Shown here: positions 9,393-20,255 of the stretch, in pieces
Layout of the letters: every line of letters starts with the position of its first letter
How positions within the stretch are numbered: the first letter of the stretch is position 1
From: Athripsodes cinereus
Lineage: Eukaryota; Arthropoda; Insecta; Trichoptera; Leptoceridae
Length of the DNA stretch: 64,000 nt
Reading direction: 5' to 3'
Assembly (NCBI GenBank): GCA_947579605.1
Contig: OX388312.1
Coordinates: 1,922,001 to 1,986,000 of the forward strand
The notes under the pieces: model-generated
Seen by the model: the letters and a program-made list of their open reading frames with translations, nothing else
Told to the model about the DNA's origin: nothing
The model's database searches: none
Translations under genes and position numbers: made by a program

Positions 9393-10274
9393 TTATTTTT
9401 CTTAAATTTTTATTAAAATAATAAAAAAAAATAAACACTTTAGTGTCAAAATTTTTAAAAAAAGGCGTAAATATTGCCTTGAGGCAATGTCTTCCAGTAA
9501 ACCTACAAAATATGTCAAACTACATATAACATGGCCGTAAGTATTGACATGGCAGTGAATGCATAGGTTGAACAAGCGTGAACGGACGTGTTCACTTTCG
9601 ATGAACAGGTTTGACTCTGGCACTCTGGATGATCATCCAAAGTGAAGCAATGTGAATGCTACTTTAGGTATTATCTCTTAAGAATTTCGATTTCGATTAA
9701 ATTTAATCTCAAATTTGGTTTATCAAACTGAAACCCAAACCTTATGCTTAAATATTTGATTTCGATGTTAACATTTTTATCACACATGCAGTGACAAAAA
9801 CGTCAAACACTTAACTATGATATCTCATATCTATCTCTTTCAATTTTTATATACATTTTTATGACCAATGACTGTGTCCCCGGTCAGTCAGTGAATATAA
9901 TTAAATATGTTTATTTTAAAGTTTACAACCAGCACTTTCAACCAAAGATTATTTGAATTCGTTGCGCTGTTGCCTGGCTACTTATTTTCTCGAGTGACTT
10001 GTAAAAAATAATAAAAAACCCACGATAACTTAGGTTTGTTGTAAATTGTAAATCAAAAGAACAAACACAGTCTAAAAATATTCGATAGATGGTATTGAAA
10101 ACAAAAGAGTCATGAACCTAGTGTAAACGCCGCCTCACATGAGATAAGCTTGACAGTTCACTCTGTTGAAAATAAATATAAAAATTACTCTAACTTTTTT
10201 CTTAATATTTATTGTTTAAAATATCAAGATATTTGTGGATAAAATTTTGATTAATTATTGAAAATATTTACAAA
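9393..10274. other. Intergenic; presumptive promoter side of the first ZAD gene
   Basis: No coding similarity is seen. The last 250 bp are AT-rich and must include the 5' UTR and promoter of the ZAD gene. I find no clear TATA box or initiator that I would defend. Confidence 0.5.
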
Positions 10275-11567
10275 ATGAAAATTGAAGAAGTCTGTAGGTG
10301 TTGTCTGTCAGAAAATGTGGAAATGTTGAATATTCACTCGAGTATAGAGTGTCAGAATACAGAAGAGGTTATATATACAATGCTAACATGGTCCTTCAAC
10401 ATACAGGTTAATTTTTTTCATTCTTAAAACTTTTCTTGCTTCAAAAATAGATGATTTATTATTCTGTTTAGATAAAAATAAATATTTATATAATCAGATT
10501 TCACATTCTTTTCCCAGATTCTTCCAGATGATGACTTACCTCACAATATTTGCCTACAGTGTCTAAACATATTGAAAGATGCGTATATTTTCAAGAAAAC
10601 TATGGAAAAATCAAAAAAAATATTGTTACAGCAATTAGAAAACAGTAAAAATCTACTGGATTTATCAGATGATGAACCTCTATTTAATATGTTAAAGAAT
10701 AGCAATAATGACACAGAACTTCATGACAGCACAATTAACGAAGAGTATCTAGATGAAAATTATGATGAAATTTGTTCAAACAAAGATAAAAACAAACAAA
10801 CGAAAGAAACATTTCACAAATCTAGTTATAAAGATATTTCAAACAAATATTATTGTACTGAATGTCCTGCAAAATTCTCTGATCCATCTGAAATGTTCAC
10901 TCATTGTGAGAAAACACACGAAGCTAATGAATTCGGAAGATCCTGTGATTTATGTAATCAAAGATATTCAGATTTTAAAACACTTATAGAACATAGAAAG
11001 AAACATTTCCATCCATACGTATGTCCTATTTGCTGGGGAGGATATTACAACGAGTCAGATTTTACTAGTCATGTAGCAAATTGCAAACCTAAAGTTGACG
11101 AGGAGCCTCCCGTTGTTGATGGAACTCGCAAAATGACAATGTGTCACGTGTGTGGGAAGTCATACCCAACTACTTACATAACTCTACATATGAAGATTCA
11201 CAAAGAAGGGACATACTCATGTTCCCACTGCGGGAAGAGGTTCAAGCAGCCAACTGCATTAGGCTCACATATAATTTGGAATCACAAGAAAGTAAAGAAA
11301 CACAAATGTATGTATTGTGATCTATTGTTTATGACAGCAAGTGCAAAAAGTGCTCACGTTCGTGAAAAACATTTGAAAGAAAGGAACGTAGCTTGTGAAA
11401 CTTGTGGAAAACTCTTCTTTTCAAATTCTAGACTTAAAATGCATAGTCGAACTCATACGGGTGAAAAATTTTTTGCGTGTAATTTATGTGACAAAAGTTA
11501 CCAATCAAGAAACGGACTCAATGTACATATGAAATCTCACAATCTAATTAAATCTGTTGGTGCATAG
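10275..11567 (+). CDS. ZAD C2H2 zinc-finger protein, paralogue 1
   Basis: Two exons: 10275-10406 and 10518-11567, joined by a 111-bp GT-AG intron (CAG|GTTAAT ... TTCCCAG|ATT), phase 0; 393 residues. Residues 1-60 form a zinc-finger-associated domain with C7..C10 and C56..C59 as zinc ligands, a dimerisation module of arthropod transcription factors. An acidic linker follows, then eight C2H2 fingers at about 157-178, 187-207, 213-233, 253-272, 279-300, 308-329, 337-357 and 365-385. Finger 3 ends in H...C instead of H...H. A canonical TGEK linker joins fingers 7 and 8. Expected role: sequence-specific nuclear DNA-binding protein; the target is unknown. Tandem paralogue of the gene at 15147-16962. 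A candidate AATAAA lies at 11687. The frame is intact. Confidence 0.93.
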
Positions 11568-11999
11568 CATTGTACAATTAAAAACATTTTTAAAACACTT
11601 TATTTTGTGAAGAATGTTATTTATAAGACTATTTACAAGAATACTTTTTGAAACAAATGAAAATTTTAAATATCTTGAACTTTCCTAATAAATATCTCTC
11701 CCTTGGACTGATTATGTTTAGTATATTTTTCAAAATGAATGTTTTTATATAAAATATAAGTAATATATTGAAATGAATTAATATTTGTTTTCATTATAAA
11801 ACAATAAGCAGGTATTTTTATTTTAATCTTACACATTATCCAGACAGAATGACTTAAAGTGTATAGTAATATTGCATATGTGAGTTGTGAACCCCTCATT
11901 TTCATAAAAAATGCTATTAGGTACTTTTATAATATAAAATGTTATATGAAACATTAAACACAGATGTAAAATATCCATATCTAGCTTTATCAGATATCA
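11568..11999. other. 3' flank of the first ZAD gene
   Basis: AT-rich. It contains AATAAA at 11687-11692, about 120 bp after the stop codon, a plausible polyadenylation signal. No other gene is seen. Confidence 0.5.
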
Positions 12000-12475
12000 T
12001 GTAAACAGATATCCATATCTGGTTTTATCTGATGTCATATGAGCAGACTGGACCGGGATGAGACATGTGGGGGAGCTGTTCCGGGTCGCGCAAGATAGAG
12101 AAGCCTTCGCCAGAGTAATTGCCAATGTTGGGGGACCTGATACGGCACGAGAAAAAGAAGAAGATATGAGCAGATATCCGTATTGAGTTTTATCTGGGTT
12201 TATCAGATATTCATCTTAATCAGGTATCTATCTGGCTGTAACAGATTCATTAAAGGTTTCCCACCACTTTCCCCTGGATGTTTTCCTATATCATCAAGAC
12301 TCAACGAAACAAAAAAAAATCAAAGGGAGGGTTCAGGATTTGCTTTAAGGGCTCCCTCTCCCGACAAAATCTTCCCAAATCCACACCCGGCTGTAAAAGA
12401 TTTCCACATCTGGTTTCATCCATATGTACCATATAAACAGATATTCATATCTGGTTTTATCCATAGATGGATATT
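11980..12475. repeat. Degenerate satellite-like repeat (ACAGATATCCATATCTGG unit)
   Basis: The motif CAGATATCCATATCTGGTTTTATC and close variants recur near 11975, 12005, 12170, 12205, 12395 and 12437 with irregular spacing. It is a decayed local tandem array interrupted by a LINE 3' end (12048-12163) and by non-repetitive sequence at 12250-12385. The core GATATCCATATC is itself nearly palindromic. Confidence 0.65.
12048..12163 (+). mobile_element. 5'-truncated LINE 3' end with 11-bp TSD
   Basis: Encodes the last residues of a LINE ORF2 (frame with FRVAQDREAFARVIANVGG) and the 3' end GGGGGACCTGATACGGCAC plus a GA-rich tail. It is flanked by the exact 11-bp duplication ATATGAGCAGA (12037-12047 and 12164-12174). 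The same 3' end occurs at 60459-60563 and 62730-63140. Confidence 0.88.
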
Positions 12476-12483
12476 TTTTATAA

Positions 12484-12700
12484 ATAATTGACACAGATCG
12501 AGTTAGTCCCAAATTAAGGCATAATCTTGTACCATGAGTACTAACACGATGATACACATATTATTTATACAATGCACTAAACACGCCATGTTAACTACCA
12601 GACCCAGAAGAATTTGAGAAAGGTCATTCTTCATTTTATGCTAGCCGGGAATCGAACCCGGGACCTCGTGACTTAAAGGCAAGAGCATTACCGCCATATT
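12484..12700 (-). mobile_element. tRNA-derived SINE, copy A
   Basis: Read on the minus strand, a tRNA-like head with GGTAATGCTCTTGCC and B box GGGTTCGATTCCCGG (near 12645-12661) is followed by AAGAATGACCTTTCTCAAATT and a tail ending TTTGGGACTAACTCG. The same order of blocks is present on the plus strand at 18900-19130. The intact B box is an RNA polymerase III promoter element. Confidence 0.85.
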
Positions 12701-15146
12701 ATGTCATAATAATATTAGGCACTTTATTCCAAAAAAATATTTTGTACAATAGGCGTACATACTTAATTATATTCCTTTGAGGCATTATCTATCCAATAAA
12801 CCTGTATAAAGGGATGTAATAGTTTAAATTTTAGCTTCTATTGCGCTTCTAGAGTCAAATTTTTTCCATATTTTTGATACCTAAAATTAATAGTAAAATT
12901 TTTATGAAAAACTCATGAAAGTTACTATATTCCGGTATTCTTTTTTTTCGATATAGAAAATTGATTGGAAATTACATAAGCAGTCCTTTATAGCAGAATG
13001 ATAAAACGCTTTCATTCGTCTTTTTTTCTCTGCAAAACAAACTTTAATATTTTTTCATGATTGGGTACCTATCCGAAATTATTGTTATCGTTCATATTAC
13101 ATAAAAAGTTCACGATAGTAAATTCATTAAAGTACGTCCACCGAGAAGATGCAATTGTCCACGTGAACAATTCTGAGAACGTTTAGTACATCCAGGCAAA
13201 TTTCAATAAAAGGCCGTTTCTTCTACTCCGTATTTTTTTAAATAGCTTTTAAATGACTGTACCCTTTTTATAAAGTCACTAACGATCACGCGGCTATAAT
13301 TAAAAGTTTGCTTTTGAAACCTTATAAAAGGTATTTTCATTGCAATTGTGTAAATTATCTTTCCATATATATTGAAATTACCCTTTCTACTTTTCGTTAA
13401 AAAAATATTTACCAACAGATTCAAATACATTGCTTAAACGAAATACATTATATGAAATAGCGGCTACACGGAAAAATCACCTCAATTTATATTGTACATT
13501 AGAGATATTTTTTTGTACTTCTTTTCGAATAGATATGTTTTTATTATTTGACAGTGAATATTAGACACTAGCCGTGTAACCCCATAGAGGTAATTTGGGC
13601 GCAAATCAAAAATGAGGTTTCGGCGAAGAATAAAACTTCTTGAGGTTAAAATTTTTTTCGAGAATGCGATTCGCAATGTGACAAGTGGAAAATTGGAGCA
13701 ATTGTTTAAAACACGTGATTAAAGTAGAAAAAATATTTTGGATGTCAGATGGAATGATGGATGATGCTCTCGACCAATTCGTGATAAATGTTGGAAACAC
13801 GTCCGATTCCTCATCTCTCTGATTAATTGTTTCTTTTTTTTAATTTAGCTGAAATTTTTTTATAAATCTTTTTGTGCTAAATTCCGACATAGAGTAATTC
13901 CTCAAATTTCTTTTATAAATTAAGATATATGCACTTACAAAGTAAATATATGTTATATGAAAACTGGGCCGATTTAGTCTATAAAATTTGTTATTTTTAC
14001 TTTGGTTCTATTAATTATTCTATGTTATCACATTTATAATGTTTGTTCGTTTTGCTATAATTATTTTTGTGTTGACACTTTGTTAAGGTGTTTAATTAAT
14101 TATTCTATGTTATCGTATTAATAATGTTTTTTGTTTTGCTATAAGTATATAATATATATTATGTCACGTTGACATGTAAAATGTTTTAATCAATAATTTT
14201 ATTATCTTTCTAAAATTTTGTTCCATGCATTACTTAAATAACATTTATTCCAATCAGTTACCTGAGTCTGCCAAAAAATAAGCTTCAAAAAATTTAAAAT
14301 GAAATAATCAAATCATTTAGTAAAATAAGATTTTTTTGTATAGGTACCTATGTATAATCATAAAATTTCGATAAACGGTCCCTCATGTTTCAGTTTGTAA
14401 TAAATATTTTTTTTAATTCAATAATTTTGTATAATCCAAAGGGTTGTGTATTGACACAGAAAATACATTACTTATAATAAATTACCTATATTGAAAAAAA
14501 CACACTGTTAAATTTTCACATATAAAAAATCTGAAGCGTTTTCGTCGAGTTATCTCGACATTATTGAGAGCACTACAATAAAGATAATCTTAAAACAGTA
14601 TGTTTTTTTAATATTACAAAATTACAATATTTTTATTATGCACACTGGGCAATTTCTATCCAGTATCTATTCTGCGAGCGGCCCATCTGATCACGTGAAC
14701 ATCACGCATTCCTAATGTTATTGTCGAGTGCATGGATAGAAAGACTGAAGTATAGTGCAAGGACTGTGATATTTGTCCAAATTTTACATAGGTATGTAAA
14801 TCAGCAAAAAAAGATATTAATTTTTTATTTAATGATTTATGTTTTCACAAAAACTGTAATTTATCTTAAAAAAGTGATTTTCGTTAAAATTATCAGCTTC
14901 CTTACTGTGTTATTTCATAGACTACAAAAATTTTGTCTATGATTTTAGTTGACATTTGACAGTGACATTTTCGATAACTTTGACAATTTATGTAGTTTTG
15001 TATATTGTTTATAAATTTGAATAATAACTTTAAAAACAAATTCATTAATTATTGGACGCCTCGTTCATTTTATTTAATAGTTTACTTTATGAATTTGAAA
15101 ATAATTTATGCTTTAATCTTTATTGATTATTGGAAATCACTACAAA
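12701..15146. other. Intergenic between the ZAD paralogues, no gene seen
   Basis: About 2.4 kb of AT-rich DNA. Open frames are short, lack recognisable domains and look random. A repeated word pair near 14020-14060 and 14090-14130 (AATTATTCTATGTTATC, then a nearby TTTTGCTATAA) marks a local duplication. The final 200 bp must contain the promoter of the second ZAD gene. Confidence 0.55.
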
Positions 15147-16962
15147 ATGAAAATAGAAGAATTATGTAGATGTTGTCTATCAGAAAATGTGGAAATGTTA
15201 AATATTCACTCCAGTATAGAATGTCAGAATACAGAAGAGGTTATCTATACAATGCTAACTTGGTCCTTCAACGTACAGGTTTGCTTTTAATTAATCAAAT
15301 ACATTTTATTTTGCTCTCTGAATATGTTGCACACAAGAATATATTCACCTTTTTTTTGAAAGTACAAAAAAAATGCTGCATGTTTCATAGAATGATAACA
15401 AAAACTTGAGCATGCACAATATGTGTTATGATGAGAGAAGGGGAGTTCAAAACATTCTTCATTAGAGTTCGTCAATGTTAGTCATCACTTCTGTAAAGGC
15501 CTTCTCGTCATGTACCAATCGAAAGATTTCTTCAACAAGTCTAACACATTCCTAGTATTGTATATTAGGAAGCCTTGAGGCTAGCATTGTCACTTATTTT
15601 GGCGTTACTGAAAAATGATATATCTTGACATGGTGTATGTTTGCATCCAACATACAGTTAAATATTTTGATAAATGCATCCACAATGCATTGCATTGTAA
15701 GATACTTTTCCTTTTCTATTTATTTATGATATAACAACGTAGAAGGGTGAATGAAATGTAAATAACATTGCTGAGTTGTCTTATTTTGACGAAATAAATT
15801 TATTGCTCCAATTATTTCATATTGTGTAATCGGAGTTAGAAGATATTGAATTATAATATAACCGTTAATTTTATGATACTTTATTATAATTGGTGTTATA
15901 AGCAATCTACAGTAAAGAATAGAAATAAACTAAATATTTATTTAATGTTTATAGATTCCTGTGGATGATGACTTATCTCACAACATTTGCGTAAAATGTC
16001 TCGACATATTGAAGAGTGCATATAGTTTCAAGAAAACTATGGAAAAAACCAAACAGATATTATTACAGCGATTAGAAAACAATAAAAAACAACTTGATAT
16101 GTCTGATGACGAACCTCTATCTCATATGTTAAAGAATAGCAACAACGGCACAGAAATACACGATAATGTAGTTAATGAAGAGTCTCTAGATGGAAATTAT
16201 GATGAAATTTGCTCAAACGATGATAGAGATTTTCAAAATAAATATTATTATTGTACTGAATGTCCCGCAAAGTTTGCCGATCCATCTGAAATGTTCGCCC
16301 ACTGTAGAAAAACACACAAAGCTAATGAATTTGGAAGATCCTGCGATTTCTGCAATCAGCGATATTCAGATTTCAGAACGCTTATAGAACATAGAAAGAA
16401 ACATTTCCATCCTTATGTATGTCCTATCTGCTGGGAAGGATATTACAGTGAGCCAGATTTTACTAGTCATGTAACCAAATGCACACCAAAGATTGAAGAG
16501 AAACATTCAACTGATGATGGAGGAGCTCGCAAAATGACAATGTGTCACGTGTGTGGGAAGTCCTATCCAACTTCCTATATAACTGTCCATATGAAAATTC
16601 ATAATGAAGGGAGGCTTCCATGTTCCTATTGCGGAAAAAAATTCAAGCAGCCTTCTGCATTAGGCTCACATATAATTTTTAATCATAAGAAAGTGAAGAA
16701 ACACAAATGTATGTACTGTGAAAGATTGTTTATGACGTCTAGTGCAAGAAGTAGACATATACGAGAATCACATTTGAAAGAAAGGACAATTGCTTGTGAA
16801 ACTTGTGGCAAACTTTTCTTTTCAAATCAAGGAGTGAGGAAGCATAACCTTTCCCATACGGGTGAGAAGAATTATGCGTGTAATTTATGTGATAAAAGTT
16901 ATCAATCGAGAAACGGTCTGAATGTCCATCTTAGATCTCATAATTTAATTAAAGCTGATTGA
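15147..16962 (+). CDS. ZAD C2H2 zinc-finger protein, paralogue 2
   Basis: Two exons: 15147-15278 and 15955-16962, with a 676-bp GT-AG intron (CAG|GTTTGC ... TTTATAG|ATT) at the same phase-0 position as in paralogue 1; 379 residues. Exon 1 has the same length (44 codons) and encodes an almost identical ZAD half. C7, C10, C56 and C59 (NICVKC) are retained. Eight C2H2 fingers follow in the same order, including the atypical third finger ending H...C and the TGEK linker before finger 8. Differences concentrate in the acidic linker and in DNA-contact helices of some fingers, for example SNSRLKMHSRTH against SNQGVRKHNLSH in finger 7, so the two proteins may bind different sites. Presumed nuclear transcription factor. 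No frame break. Confidence 0.93.
15279..15954. other. Expanded intron of ZAD paralogue 2
   Basis: Six times longer than the orthologous intron of paralogue 1 (10407-10517). No recognised element or inverted termini were found inside. The expansion is probably an old insertion. Confidence 0.5.
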
Positions 16963-17435
16963 ACATGAATATTTTGTGAAAACTATCATGCAGTACTTTG
17001 TAAAGATCCGTGCTTCTAATTGCTGGTTTCATAAAAACAAATGAAGATGAGTCCCTTAAATATGGAGACACTAAAATTTTAAAATCCGAAATGCAAAAGT
17101 CTGTCAGTAACTATGGTTACTACTAAAGTGTTTCTTCTCTAACAATTGACATAGCTTGGATGCCACCGACAGTTCCTCTTTGGAACAACTCTTTTTTGTG
17201 TAATCATACAAATTGTTAATGGAGAAGAATCAAAATATAAAATTAATATTTTCAGAGGACTACACTAGATAAGCAATGTCACTACCGGTGCATGTTTTAC
17301 ATGCTTGGTAAATTGTATAATTATTAATTATGAATCATATTTTTTACGTATCAAATATATGTTTTGTTCCACCAAAATAAGTAAATAAACTTCTATGAGA
17401 AAAACAACACGAGAATTTACAAGATAATTACATAA
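16963..17435. other. 3' flank of the second ZAD gene
   Basis: No gene is seen. AT-rich sequence that presumably begins with the 3' UTR. Confidence 0.5.
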
Positions 17436-17792
17436 CAGTGGACCCCCAGTAATCCGGCCCCTGTCTAATCGGGCACCCCCTGTAATCCGACATGCTAACG
17501 TAAATAATGCATGATTGAGCAGGTTGTTTTTTCAATTTTATAATAAAACGTTACCTCTGTATTGTGTTGTTTTATTTACTAAATATGACATACATAATGA
17601 AGTATGATTTGTACTTCAGAGTATAACATAAATCTTATCATTGAATCTGTAATTTGTCGGATTACAAGGTAGGTACTCGTTTGTAAAAAATTCCAGACTA
17701 TAGGGGGTCTTAGACAGTACTCTATAATCTGACAAATTTGATAGTTCGACACTGCCCTGCAAAACGTTTGTCGGATTACCGGGGGTCCACTG
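17436..17792. mobile_element. pogo/Tigger-like MITE
   Basis: The left end CAGTGGACCCCCAGTAATCC and right end GGATTACCGGGGGTCCACTG are inverted repeats. The CAGTGGACCCCC(G/A)GTAATCCG pattern is characteristic of pogo-type Tc1/mariner elements. 357 bp without transposase coding capacity. TA flanks are plausible (TAA left, TA right) but not perfect. Confidence 0.85.
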
Positions 17793-18895
17793 TAATTTAA
17801 AGCAGCTGTCAAGATTGTAGAGGTGACGAAATCCGGTGTTGCAAAATCTGACTGAAATAGTATTTTTTTAAGATTGATGTTTGTTTATAAAATCCAAAAC
17901 ACACTTTATAGTTGAATTTAACTTTTTTTTATTAAATCACAAACGAAGATAATTTTTGTCAATAGATAAATTAAATTTTGAGGAATACAATCTGCAATAT
18001 TTTTCATTTGTTCTCTAGTAGTGAACTGGATGTACTCACAAAACTAAATGAATTGGATAATCTATAAGGAAAAACTATAAATTTATTATTGTTTCTTATT
18101 CCTTGTTATTTTGTTGTGCAAATATTATTTTGAAATTCAACAAAAAACAAACACATTTTATCTAGTCAATGTGGAGTGTTTATAATAAAATAAATTGTGT
18201 TGTGGTAAATTTTTATTTTGTTTTATTAAAAAAATATGAATAATCCATTTGTTCGAATTTCACAGTTGTGAACCAAGGTAACTGTACTCTATTACCTATA
18301 CTGTTCTTTGCTTCATTGTTACATTTTTTCATCCACTTTATTGAAGGCATGTTAAACAATGTAAATTTTACTTTAAAAAAAGATTTTGATATTAAATTGT
18401 CACGAATAAATCTGATATATCATTGAATGTTAAACAAGTCTAATATCCAAAGACTCAACCTTAATTCTCTGTCCATTTATTTATTGATTAAAATTGAAAT
18501 TTCATGTACCCTTTATAGACATACTGTTGTTATTAAATTAAGTAGAAGTTTAAGTTGAAAGATAGAGTCTATGAATTCATTTCACATTGGTAAATCTGTC
18601 ATGGACATAGAAGAGGTGGCTTTTTGAGATTATTTAAAAATTAAATATGTATTGGCTTTAATCCCAAAGGACTGGATTTGGATGAAGTGCAGCACCATGA
18701 TTAATACAAAGTTATTATAAAAAAGTGGCACTCCAAATGCTTCAATATAACACATATAACATAGGAGTATTGCAAATAAGATTAATGTGAATGAAAAAAT
18801 ATAATGGAATTCAAACAACAGGGTGCTTTACCTTTCTATAATAATACATCTATACGGAGCTTGTACAAACTTCCCTCTGTGCTGTTATGAATTGC
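17793..18895. other. Intergenic, no gene seen
   Basis: AT-rich sequence without supported features. Short frames have no recognisable similarity. Confidence 0.5.
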
Positions 18896-18899
18896 CTAA

Positions 18900-19130
18900 A
18901 TTTTAGGAGGTAACGCTCTTGCCTTTGACGCACACAAGGTCCCGGGTTCAATTCCCGGCCAGGGCAAAGTGAAGAATGACCTTTTCCAAATTGTCCTGGT
19001 TCTGGGTGTTACATGTATATGGGTTTAGTGCATTGTATATGTGTATCGTCTCGTTAGTACCCATGATTATGATACTGTCGTAATTTGGGACTAGCACGAT
19101 TTATGTGAATTGTCTATGCAAAATAATATA
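18900..19130 (+). mobile_element. tRNA-derived SINE, copy B
   Basis: Head GGTAACGCTCTTGCC, B box GGTTCAATTCCCGG at about 18948-18961, then AAGTGAAGAATGACCTTTTCC and the shared unit with TTAGTACCCATGATTATG and GTAATTTGGGACTAGC, ending in ATATATATAAA. It aligns through its whole length with the minus-strand copy at 12484-12700. It is not a functional tRNA: no acceptor stem can be formed. Confidence 0.87.
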
Positions 19131-19856
19131 TATAAATCTTAACTATTATTATCTTCAAATTTCATTCATATGAAGTTCATTTCTCATTCAACCTTATATG
19201 AAATATAATATATATTATGTTTTAATTTGATTTTCTAAACATTTATTTTTGATATAAATTTTAAGTAGGTAATAATTCATATTGCACAGCGCAGAAGGTA
19301 ATACAAATAAACCCATTTCTATTTCAAATAAAAAAATAATAATGAACTAAATACAGTATATTAAATGAGAGAAATACTATGTACAAACTAACCAAAGCAA
19401 TAAATGTGTACATAAAACAAAATCTAATTTAAAAGAAAGACTTGAGAAAAATTACACTATATTTTTTTTTATATTTCATTCCAAAGGTTTCAAAACAAAC
19501 CTCATTGATAAAACTTTGAAAAACATACAAAATACATTAAAAATTATAATAAAAATATAACAATATATTTTATTCTTTCCTACTACTAAAAGTGCCTCTG
19601 AGAATGAGTATTCAATTTAGATAATTTAACTGTCATACTTAAACATTTTATTTTGATTCGAAATTGTTGTCAATATTATCATTATATTACAAAATAAAAA
19701 CAGTACACACATTAGGTAAGGGGTGTGCAAAAATATAAAATTTCTTTCAAATAACAACAGTCATACACCAAACATACATACTATACATAGTCCAAACTAA
19801 AGCACCATCTGTAAAATGTAGAAAAATCTATCTTTAAAATTCATTTAGTTTTCAGA
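19131..19856. other. Intergenic, no gene seen
   Basis: AT-rich, no supported feature. Confidence 0.5.
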
Positions 19857-19985
19857 CCCCCAAGACAAACCGTACTTGGCGATTGACTACAAACAAATTT
19901 GCAACAATAAGGCATAATTACACGGTAGATTGTCGAAAAGTTCGCCAGTAGTCAATTGGCAAAGTGTGGTTTGTCTACGGCCCCT
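19857..19985. mobile_element. Short palindromic MITE
   Basis: AGACAAACCGTACTTGGCGATTGACTAC-type arm at 19863-19890 and its imperfect reverse complement at 19948-19976, with outer C-runs and G-runs. The total is about 130 bp with a 57-bp loop. The duplication at its ends is unclear. Confidence 0.7.
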
Positions 19986-20122
19986 GGTATGGGTTTTATT
20001 GTATGGTAAATAATTCACCATCTATGTATGTGCAAAATAAATATGTAAATTTAAGGTACAACAATTATCTCGGAGCATTGATTTCCACATCACGTTAAAA
20101 TATTTAGGATTTTGTATTCATT

Positions 20123-20255
20123 TCCGTGAAGCACCTGATACAGAATTGGTCTCCCACTCTTTTCCCCAAGTTTCGAGTGTCCTGTAAAAGGCAGGTGTTT
20201 AAGACATTTTACATCTGAAATTCGCCATTGAGATTTACCACCCACCCTTAACAAA
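20123..20255 (+). repeat. Short dispersed retroposon, copy 3
   Basis: Contains the family 5' blocks CCGTGAAGCACC, GAATTGGTCTCCCACTC, CGAGTGTCCTGTAAAAGGCAG and ACATTTTACATCT. The 3' half is missing. Confidence 0.82.

Noticed and set aside
18905..18970. Possible tRNA gene
   Set aside because: The B box is good but no acceptor stem or anticodon arm can be formed, and the sequence continues into a SINE body shared with 12484-12700.
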